Source of the DNA: Methanosarcinales archaeon
Lineage (GTDB): Archaea; Halobacteriota; Methanosarcinia; DSM-18856; Methermicoccaceae
DNA: 6,661 nucleotides
Assembly (NCBI GenBank): GCA_003661015.1
Contig: QMVI01000064.1
Location: 1 to 6,661, forward strand
Direction: 5' to 3'
A program made the position numbers and the translations under genes. The notes beneath the pieces were generated by a model that was not told the DNA's origin, did not search any database, and saw only the letters and a list, made by a program, of their open reading frames with translations. Below are positions 1-5,538 of the stretch, piece after piece (position 1 is the first letter of the stretch; the number at the start of each line of letters is the position of its first letter).

Positions 1-618
1 ATGTCCATCGAGCTGAGCATTCAACGTAATGACTTTACAACCCATTCTTTCGAGGAGATGGGGTAGCACAACCCCCCCTGCTCCACATCCAGTATCACAA
101 ACGACTGTGAAGCTGGTGTCTGCAACACTCTCAACATCCACCCTCTAAAGAATCGATTGGATGTAGGGTGTGATGGCATCCTTTCTATCAACAACCCCGC
201 ACGAGTCCCAAGAGGCACATCTATACGATTTTGAAAAGTATATCCTCTCTATTTTCTCCTCCTCAGAATGGTCAAGCTCTGTGCCATCATCAGCTATCAC
301 CTTGAGTCCATTGTACTCTCTGGGGTTGTGGGACGCAGTAATCATAAGACCTGCATGTGCATTGTCTCTTACGAAATGCTGTAAGGTAGGGGTGGGAACA
401 ATACCAACATCGACCACATCAACCCCTGTCGAGAGCAATCCAGATGCCGCTGCGGAGCTCAACATATCTCCAGAAAGCCTCGTATCTCTGCCGAGTGCAA
501 CAACTGAGTCAGGACCGAGATACGTGCCAAGAGCTCTACCTATGCCGAGAGCGAGTTCTGGTGTCAGAGTTTCGTTCACGATGCCCCGTATTCCATTTGT
601 GCCAAACAGTTTTCTCAC
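1..618 (-). CDS. glmM: Phosphoglucosamine mutase (alpha-D-phosphohexomutase family), 3' end outside window, with one in-frame TAG
   Basis: Probably interconverts glucosamine-6-phosphate and glucosamine-1-phosphate on the way to UDP-GlcNAc, in the cytoplasm. The N-terminus reads RKLFGTNGIRG, the family's usual opening. The phosphoserine loop TASHNP lies at residues 94-99 with S96 as the phosphate carrier, followed by EYNGLK. The start is taken as GTG at 618-616 because GAGGTG (630-625) sits 6 bases upstream; a GTG at 627 in the same frame has no such site. Codon 158 is TAG. Beyond it the same frame continues for 48 codons to the window edge, with domain-2 features: VVCDTGCGAGG, then LLERMGCKVITLNAQLDG, matching the family's usual VVDCGNGAG...LGCKV..LNAQ.DG. 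The visible 206 codons are a little under half of a typical 430-450-residue protein. It lies 10 bases after guaAA and is probably co-transcribed. A general phosphomannomutase/phosphoglucomutase is the alternative, since the sugar-specificity loop is outside the window. Confidence 0.85.
145..147 (-). other. In-frame amber (TAG) codon inside glmM; candidate recoded codon
   Basis: On the minus strand the codons run ATT CTT TAG AGG GTG GAT. The preceding residues (DAITPYIQSIL) and the following ones (RVDVESVADTSF) align to the continuous linker between domains 1 and 2 of phosphoglucosamine mutases, so TAG replaces exactly one residue and nothing is inserted or lost. The position is variable in the family. 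Pyrrolysine insertion is the known archaeal route for reading UAG. A nonsense mutation or a base-call error would look the same here. Confidence 0.9.
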
Positions 619-624
619 AGTAAA

Positions 625-630
625 CACCTC
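625..630 (-). promoter_or_regulatory. Shine-Dalgarno site for glmM
   Basis: GAGGTG lies 6 bases before the GTG at 618-616 and directly follows the guaAA stop codon (TGA, 631-629). It fixes the glmM start at 618 rather than the in-frame GTG at 627, and suggests translation of both genes from one message. Confidence 0.7.
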
Positions 631-1216
631 ACTTTTTCATGCACACCGCAATGAAGTTTCTGAATAGTTGTTCTCCCTTCTCAGTATGAATAACTTCGGG
701 ATGCCACTGTACTCCAAATATCGGTTTATGCATATGAGCCATAGCTTCTATCTCACATACCTCTGACCTAGCAAGTTTCATAAAATTGGGTGGCAGAACT
801 GAGACCTCATCCTGATGGGATGCCCACACTTTTAGCGATGGTCCGAGTCCTTTGAGTATCACATCTTCATCTATCACTTCCACTTCCACGCTCGCATATC
901 CTCCCCTCCTTCCCTTCCTGACCTTCCCACCAAGAGCGAGAGCAATGAGCTGATGACCCAAACATATCCCAAGAATGGGTATGTCAAGCTTTCTCACATA
1001 TTCAACACACATGCCTGCCTTTTCGAGAGAAGGACCACCACCCAATACGAGTCCAGATGGTTTTTCCTCCATGATTTCAGATGGGGAGAGAGAATTGGGG
1101 ACAAGCTCCACATCCAAATCAGACATATCAAGGTCTCTCAAAGCTCTGAGTATCAGATGATTGAACTGACCGTAATTATTCACCACATACACAAGCAAAT
1201 ATCTCACCATCTTCAT
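629..1216 (-). CDS. guaAA: GMP synthase glutamine amidotransferase subunit (subunit A)
   Basis: This is the glutaminase half of the two-subunit archaeal GMP synthase. It releases ammonia from glutamine for a separate ATP-pyrophosphatase subunit (GuaAB, not in this window) that aminates XMP to GMP. The 195-residue length is normal for the stand-alone class I amidotransferase subunit. The N-terminal VVNNYGQFNHLILRALRDL is typical of archaeal members. The nucleophile is C85 in GICLGHQ (83-89), and the other triad members are H172 and E174 in QWHPEV. VLGGGPS (57-63) is the oxyanion-side loop, and the C-terminal HTEKGEQLFRNF matches the family. The start is uncertain: ATG at 1216 and ATG at 1210 are both possible, and neither has a well-spaced Shine-Dalgarno site. 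A GAGG lies about 18 bases upstream of 1216. The stop is TGA. The gene begins 43 bases after secD and ends 10 bases before glmM. Confidence 0.92.
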   Translation of the reverse strand: MKMVRYLLVYVVNNYGQFNHLILRALRDLDMSDLDVELVPNSLSPSEIMEEKPSGLVLGGGPSLEKAGMCVEYVRKLDIPILGICLGHQLIALALGGKVRKGRRGGYASVEVEVIDEDVILKGLGPSLKVWASHQDEVSVLPPNFMKLARSEVCEIEAMAHMHKPIFGVQWHPEVIHTEKGEQLFRNFIAVCMKK

Positions 1217-1250
1217 TTTCTAACTTCTTCATTCCTCATTTTTTCCCTAT

Positions 1251-1264
1251 CTATTTATTTTATT
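1251..1264 (-). promoter_or_regulatory. Possible TATA box for guaAA-glmM
   Basis: The minus strand here is ATAAAATAAATAG, overlapping the secD stop codon. It is AT-rich and TATA-like, and centred about 26 bases before roughly position 1231, which would give a leader of about 15 bases before the ATG at 1216. This could let guaAA-glmM be transcribed apart from secFD. The evidence is composition and spacing only. Confidence 0.3.
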
Positions 1265-2945
1265 TTATCAAATCCTTTATGATACGGCCATATGCAGGTC
1301 TTGCTATCAGAACACCTATCAGCACACCCACTATCGTTATGAGAGCAAATCCTTTCAACGCACCAAACGCAATGAAGAACAAAGAGGACATGGCAATCAG
1401 CACGGTTGATGCTGCCGCAAGTATGATTGCAAACGCTCTACCAAGTCTCTGCATGTAGAGTTTGGTTGTTGGCATCCTTCCACCAGATAGAACCTCATCC
1501 GTTATTATCACGAGGTGGTCAACTCCGGTTCCTATGGTCGCTATTATTCCTGCAATCGATGCAAGATCAAGCTCCCATTTGATTAGAGAAGCAAAACCAA
1601 GAATGATTATTACCTCAGATATACTCGTCCCAATCATGGGGAGCAGTATCCGACTCTGTCTGTATCTTATGAACACAACAAACACCACACCAAGGAGAAC
1701 AAGCAACCCAGCAATCACAGATTGTTTCTTGAACTGACTGCCCAAGGCGGCAGGAACTTGTCCTGCACCTATCACATCCACCTTCACTGGAAGGGCTCCG
1801 ACTCTAAGATGGATCTGCAGGTCTCGGGCAGTCTGCTCTGCATCACTTCCGAATCCAGTTGTTGCTACCAGATTCCTGACTGGCTCGTACCTGAGCGTGT
1901 CTGCAAGCTCAGGGCTGATTGTTGCATTGAAAATCTCCCTCTCATCCAGAAACATAACGAGAGGATAGTTTGATGGGTTCTCAAGCACCCCATACTTTAT
2001 CGCTGTGTCCCTCAGTCTATCTGCACTTTCCCTGTCTATCCTGAACTCCACACCCCACCCTCTCTGCTCATCATACACAACCTGCCCCACCGACTCAATA
2101 CCCTCTCCTGTAAAAAGTGGGATATATTGGCCATTGATGTAGAACTTCACCTCGAACTTGCCCGGTGTTGTGACTATTCTCTCTGCTCTTGTCAGGTTCT
2201 CCTCTCCAGCCATATCTATCAGTATATATTCCCCGCCCACAGTCCTCGTTTTTATATCTTTGAGACCAAGAGCGTTCAGCTTCTCATCCAGCACTCTCTT
2301 TGTGAGTTCGAGTGTGTTGCGTGTAACACCTTCTCTGTATGATACAACCGTTCCAATGGGAGAGACCAACGAGGAAAGCTCTTCCTGAGATATCTTGCTC
2401 CTTATCTCATACAACACCTCACCATTTTCCTCAAATGGTGTTATCTCAGAGCCTGTAACTCTCTCAAGGAATAACTTGGTTGCTGTTGTGTCATCCACCC
2501 AAATGGTGACCTGATTTACATTCCCTGAGGGGGTTACATCCGCTGTGTATCCATAAAGACTGAGAGAACTCTCAAGCTCATCAACTGAAACAGTTGACGG
2601 GATGGCAAGTGTAATCGTATCTTGTGCAGAATTTACAATCTCTGGTTTGAAACCAGTTATTCTTTCAACCTCATAACTCACAACCTTTTCCTTTGATGCA
2701 TTCACACCAACTATTACGCCCTCCACTTTCAATTGAAGGGTGGAACCTCCAACGAGGTCAAGACCATAATGGAGATTTGTCTTCAGCTCACCATCTGAAT
2801 ATGAGGGGTGGATCAAAATGATAGAAATCACAACAGCCAATATCAGAGCAAGAACACGAAAATCCATTAGTAAACTATCTTTACTCAATGCAGGTGGTCT
2901 GGATACTGATTTTGTTGATTTGGGTTTTTTTGATTTTTTAGCCAT
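1260..2945 (-). CDS. secD: Protein-export membrane protein SecD
   Basis: SecD forms a complex with SecF in the cytoplasmic membrane and helps late steps of Sec translocation. Archaea lack SecA, so SecDF presumably acts on the outer side using the ion gradient. The 561-residue protein has a very basic N-terminus (MAKKSKKPKS), a first membrane helix at about 29-46, and the family motif GLDLVGG at 61-67. A large extracytoplasmic region (about 50-405) follows, then five C-terminal helices at roughly 408-427, 434-455, 462-483, 503-523 and 528-549. The helix-4 region carries GTGVDHLVIITDE, with D476 the probable conserved acidic residue of the RND/SecDF family. The start ATG at 2945 is fixed by a strong Shine-Dalgarno site. 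The stop is TAA. It follows secF by 22 bases. Length and domain order look normal for archaeal SecD. Confidence 0.96.
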   Translation of the reverse strand: MAKKSKKPKSTKSVSRPPALSKDSLLMDFRVLALILAVVISIILIHPSYSDGELKTNLHYGLDLVGGSTLQLKVEGVIVGVNASKEKVVSYEVERITGFKPEIVNSAQDTITLAIPSTVSVDELESSLSLYGYTADVTPSGNVNQVTIWVDDTTATKLFLERVTGSEITPFEENGEVLYEIRSKISQEELSSLVSPIGTVVSYREGVTRNTLELTKRVLDEKLNALGLKDIKTRTVGGEYILIDMAGEENLTRAERIVTTPGKFEVKFYINGQYIPLFTGEGIESVGQVVYDEQRGWGVEFRIDRESADRLRDTAIKYGVLENPSNYPLVMFLDEREIFNATISPELADTLRYEPVRNLVATTGFGSDAEQTARDLQIHLRVGALPVKVDVIGAGQVPAALGSQFKKQSVIAGLLVLLGVVFVVFIRYRQSRILLPMIGTSISEVIIILGFASLIKWELDLASIAGIIATIGTGVDHLVIITDEVLSGGRMPTTKLYMQRLGRAFAIILAAASTVLIAMSSLFFIAFGALKGFALITIVGVLIGVLIARPAYGRIIKDLIK

Positions 2946-2948
2946 CCA

Positions 2949-2960
2949 ACCTCCACCTCA
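2949..2960 (-). promoter_or_regulatory. Shine-Dalgarno site for secD
   Basis: The minus strand reads TGAGGTGGAGGT just before GTTGG-less spacing to the ATG at 2945. GAGGTG (2959-2954) leaves 8 bases to the start and the second GGAGGT leaves about 3. This near-perfect match in the short secF-secD gap supports the assigned secD start and coupled expression. Confidence 0.75.
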
Positions 2961-2967
2961 TTTTCCA

Positions 2968-3861
2968 TCACTTCTTTGTCAGATACCACCTCAGCAATCC
3001 TGCATTCAGCATCCATGTGTTCATGATGTCCACACTCAAACCAAATATCAGAACGACTGCAATATCAGCCAGTATGTCTATCCTCGTGTAGGCTGGGGAT
3101 ACCACATATGAATAAGACGAAACTAAGAATAGTATGAACGCTGCAAAGAGTGATGTCAGTGTCATCGTGAGTCCTGTTTTCATAGCTCCAACCAACCGAT
3201 CTGTAAATTCCCCCTTCCTTCTCAGCAGTCTGTTTGTCAACAGAATATCGCTGTCCACCGAATAACCAATGAGCATTAGAAGAGCTGCAACTGTTGCAAG
3301 TGTTAGTTTTATTCCAAAAATGTTCATGAGTGCTATTGAAATCACTATATCTGAGAAAGCAGACAGAACGACCGCAACCGAAGGAACAAATGTTCTGAAT
3401 ATTATGAAGACCACGATTGCCATGCCAAAGAATGCAATCAAAACAGCTTTGATTGCCTGAACCTGAAGAGTTTTTCCGAACAACGGAGATGTTTGTCTGA
3501 TTTCCACATCTTTGTATCCAGAGAGTTTTGACCTGATAGAGGTGAGCTGTTCTTCTGTAAGCGGTGGAAACTCAATCAATTTCCTCTCTCCATAGTTCTT
3601 CACACTGACAGGATTGTATTCCTCAAAATCTTTCATGATTTCTTCAGGTGTTTTATCACTTGCAAAACTCACAACTGTCCCGCCAACGAACTCATATCCC
3701 ATATGGACGGGATAACCGGTTGTAAGATAGGTTGCACCAATAATTCCAAATGCTATCAGAAGAACTAACAACGGCAATACTATCATCTGTCTAAGTTGCA
3801 CCTTCTCAATATACTCCCTTATTCTCTCTTCAGCCCGGATAGATTGCACACAAATGCTCAA
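2968..3861 (-). CDS. secF: Protein-export membrane protein SecF
   Basis: SecF is the partner of SecD in the SecDF membrane complex. Up to 297 residues are encoded, the usual length for archaeal SecF. The first membrane helix is at about 26-46. YEFVGGTVVSF (about 56-66) is the SecF form of the D/F-GG motif. An extracytoplasmic domain spans about 65-130, followed by helices at roughly 136-156, 158-180, 185-207, 227-249 and 260-285. GYSVDSDILLTNRLL (199-213) is the diagnostic SecF motif in the fourth helix, with D203 and D205 as candidate functional acids. The start is unclear: the longest frame begins with TTG at 3861, and GTG at 3849 is in frame four codons later. Neither has a convincing Shine-Dalgarno site. 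A TATA-like element about 27 bases before 3849 favours the GTG as a leaderless start. The stop is TGA. Confidence 0.94.
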   Translation of the reverse strand: MSICVQSIRAEERIREYIEKVQLRQMIVLPLLVLLIAFGIIGATYLTTGYPVHMGYEFVGGTVVSFASDKTPEEIMKDFEEYNPVSVKNYGERKLIEFPPLTEEQLTSIRSKLSGYKDVEIRQTSPLFGKTLQVQAIKAVLIAFFGMAIVVFIIFRTFVPSVAVVLSAFSDIVISIALMNIFGIKLTLATVAALLMLIGYSVDSDILLTNRLLRRKGEFTDRLVGAMKTGLTMTLTSLFAAFILFLVSSYSYVVSPAYTRIDILADIAVVLIFGLSVDIMNTWMLNAGLLRWYLTKK

Positions 3862-3870
3862 CCATACAAA

Positions 3871-3880
3871 CCAAATAAAG
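3871..3880 (-). promoter_or_regulatory. Possible TATA box for secF-secD
   Basis: CTTTATTTGG on the minus strand is centred about 27 bases before the GTG at 3849, the distance expected if transcription starts at the first codon. An ATTTATC at about 3898-3892 is an alternative. This rests on position and composition only. Confidence 0.35.
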
Positions 3881-3905
3881 ATATCGATTGAGATAAATGG
3901 TAGAG

Positions 3906-3916
3906 AATATATAATA
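3906..3916 (+). promoter_or_regulatory. TATA box for the TrkA-N/DHH gene
   Basis: AATATATAATA is a good archaeal TATA box. Its centre (about 3911) predicts a transcript start near 3937, only a few bases before the ATG at 3941. This implies a nearly leaderless message and argues against the longer frame that opens with ATG at 3854, whose start would lie upstream of the promoter. Confidence 0.6.
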
Positions 3917-3940
3917 GAACAGTATCATGGCTGTGAGTTT

Positions 3941-5383
3941 ATGACCACCGCAAAAGAAGTAAAAGAGGATACAAAGTATCTGATACTTGGTGGAGGGGCG
4001 ATAGGTCTCTCCTCTGCAAAAGAGTTAATGCAGAGGGGAAAAGTGCTCGTGGTGGATATTGACGAGAAGAAAGTGAATACGCTCATAGACCAAGGAATAG
4101 AAGCGGTTGTTGGGGATGCTGGAGATGAGAGCCTACTTTCTGAACTAATCAGCCCTGAAATCAAGGCAGTACTGATTCTCACAAATGATGTGGAAGTAAA
4201 TAAAAGAGCAGTGGAAATCGTGAAAAAAATCCGTTCAGATGTGTATGTAGTATGTAGAGTTGACCTGCTGAGAATGAGAGACGTAGAGGAAATTGGTGCA
4301 GATTTGGTGATTGTCCCTTCCCTTGTGGTTGCAGAAAAAATATTTGAGTCGATAGAGAGACGGGAAAAGGAAAGCGTAGCAGAAGAGCTTATCAACACAC
4401 TCAAAAGTATAAAAGGGAAATTCGGCATCGTCCTCCATGACAATCCTGACCCTGATGCAATTGGTGCTGGAATGGCTCTTTTGGAGATTGCTGAGAGTTT
4501 GGGTATTCAAGCCGATATATTATACGGTGGAGCGATTGGGGTAAATGGTAACAGAGCATTCGTGAACGTTCTCAATCTCTCGATGAAGCATCTCTCTGAA
4601 GTTGATATTACAGAATACGAGAGTCTGGCAACCGTGGACTTTCAACCAAGTATGAACACCAGTCTTCCCTCGGATGCTCCTGTCTCAATCGTGATAGACC
4701 ACCACGAACCTACCGGGGTTGAGGCTGAGTTTGTTGATGTGAGACCGGAGGTGGGTGCAACCTCTTCCATACTCACATCATATCTGATGGAGCTCGATAT
4801 AGATATTTCAAAAGAAACAGCGACAGCCCTCCTATATGGCATAGCAACTGATACGCATCTCTTTAGAATGAAAGTCTCTCAACTTGATTTTGATGCGGTT
4901 TCATACCTGATGCCAAATGTGGATTACGTACTGATATCTGAAATCTACAATCAAATCGTATCTACCGAGACCATGGATGCACTTGCCACCGCCATTCAGA
5001 GCAGAAAGATAAAAGGACCTTGGTTAATATCGACGGTGGGAGTTGTTGGAGACAGAAATGCAATCTCACAGGCAGCAGATTATCTGATAAATCTGGAAGG
5101 CATTCTTACAGTCGTTGTGTTTGGGATAGTTGGAGATAAGATCTATGTGTCTGCAAGGACAAAGGATACACGTGTGAACATGGCAGAACTCATGGAAAAC
5201 ATATTCAGTAAAGACATGGGAGGAAGTGCAGGAGGACATGCAATGAGTGCAGGTGCGACAATTCCCCTCGGGCTGTTCGCAGAATTAAAACTCGAGGACA
5301 AAGAAGAGTTGCTGAAACTCGTTGAAGAGGTAATAATATCCAAACTGACTTCGTTCGTAGGTGAGGGAGTCAAAGAAGAATGA
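3941..5383 (+). CDS. TrkA-N (RCK_N-like) domain fused to DHH-DHHA1 phosphoesterase
   Basis: The 480-residue two-part protein is probably cytoplasmic. Residues about 12-135 form a TrkA-N Rossmann domain: GGGAIG at 17-22 fits the dinucleotide-binding GxGxxG, VVDIDE ends the second strand, and GDAGDESLL follows as in potassium-channel regulators. The second part is a DHH phosphoesterase: HDNPDPDAIG from H166 supplies metal-binding D170 and D172, TVDFQ the next motif, DHH is at 253-255, and GIATDTHLF supplies the last aspartate. The DHHA1 domain ends with GGHAMSAG at 431-438. All metal-site residues look present, so activity is expected. Relatives of this DHH-DHHA1 type (NrnA, c-di-AMP phosphodiesterases) hydrolyse nanoRNA, pAp or cyclic dinucleotides; the substrate here is unknown. 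The start at 3941 is chosen from the TATA box at 3906 and from homology beginning at residue 12. A longer frame from ATG 3854 overlaps secF and is less likely. The stop is TGA. Confidence 0.9.
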   Translation: MTTAKEVKEDTKYLILGGGAIGLSSAKELMQRGKVLVVDIDEKKVNTLIDQGIEAVVGDAGDESLLSELISPEIKAVLILTNDVEVNKRAVEIVKKIRSDVYVVCRVDLLRMRDVEEIGADLVIVPSLVVAEKIFESIERREKESVAEELINTLKSIKGKFGIVLHDNPDPDAIGAGMALLEIAESLGIQADILYGGAIGVNGNRAFVNVLNLSMKHLSEVDITEYESLATVDFQPSMNTSLPSDAPVSIVIDHHEPTGVEAEFVDVRPEVGATSSILTSYLMELDIDISKETATALLYGIATDTHLFRMKVSQLDFDAVSYLMPNVDYVLISEIYNQIVSTETMDALATAIQSRKIKGPWLISTVGVVGDRNAISQAADYLINLEGILTVVVFGIVGDKIYVSARTKDTRVNMAELMENIFSKDMGGSAGGHAMSAGATIPLGLFAELKLEDKEELLKLVEEVIISKLTSFVGEGVKEE

Positions 5384-5538
5384 AAAGATATGGAACGACA
5401 GAAGATATGAACAGCAAAATGTTGAAAAATAAAAGATTCGTTCAAAGCTGACTATGGTATAGTTTATTTATGGTATTATTTATTATATGTCTCCCATCCA
5501 AAACAACCTAAACTAAAACTGAAGAATCCAAAGGAAGG
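5384..5538 (+). promoter_or_regulatory. Intergenic region with probable prf1 promoter
   Basis: This 155-base gap is AT-rich. TTTATTATA at 5479-5487 is the best TATA-like element and predicts a start near 5510, giving a leader of about 30-40 bases. TTTATTTATGG just before it (about 5463-5473) is an alternative. The T-rich stretch 5462-5484 could also end the upstream transcript. The leader ends in AAAGGAAGG, partly complementary to the 16S rRNA 3' end. A 23-codon frame at 5380-5451 lies at the left edge (see findings). Confidence 0.45.

Noticed and set aside
121..180. glmM broken by a frameshift near the TAG
   Set aside because: The sequence before and after the TAG aligns to the family in the same frame (codon starts at multiples of 3 on both sides). 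Only one codon is affected.
21..218. Minus-strand 65-codon frame overlapping the glmM region
   Set aside because: It lies in a different frame from glmM. The true frame through 1-144 gives clear phosphohexomutase sequence, while this one resembles nothing, so it is a shadow.
170..667. Plus-strand 165-codon frame opposite glmM
   Set aside because: Antisense shadow of conserved glmM coding sequence, with a low-complexity Ser/Pro/Thr-rich product.
3854..3940. 29-codon N-terminal extension of the DHH protein from ATG 3854
   Set aside because: It overlaps the secF 5' end, precedes the TATA box at 3906 and has no family resemblance. The Rossmann domain begins just after ATG 3941.
3925..4443. Minus-strand 172-codon Ser/Thr-rich frame opposite the DHH gene
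   Set aside because: Antisense to the conserved TrkA-N domain. Its Ser/Thr/Ile-rich composition is typical of an antisense artefact.
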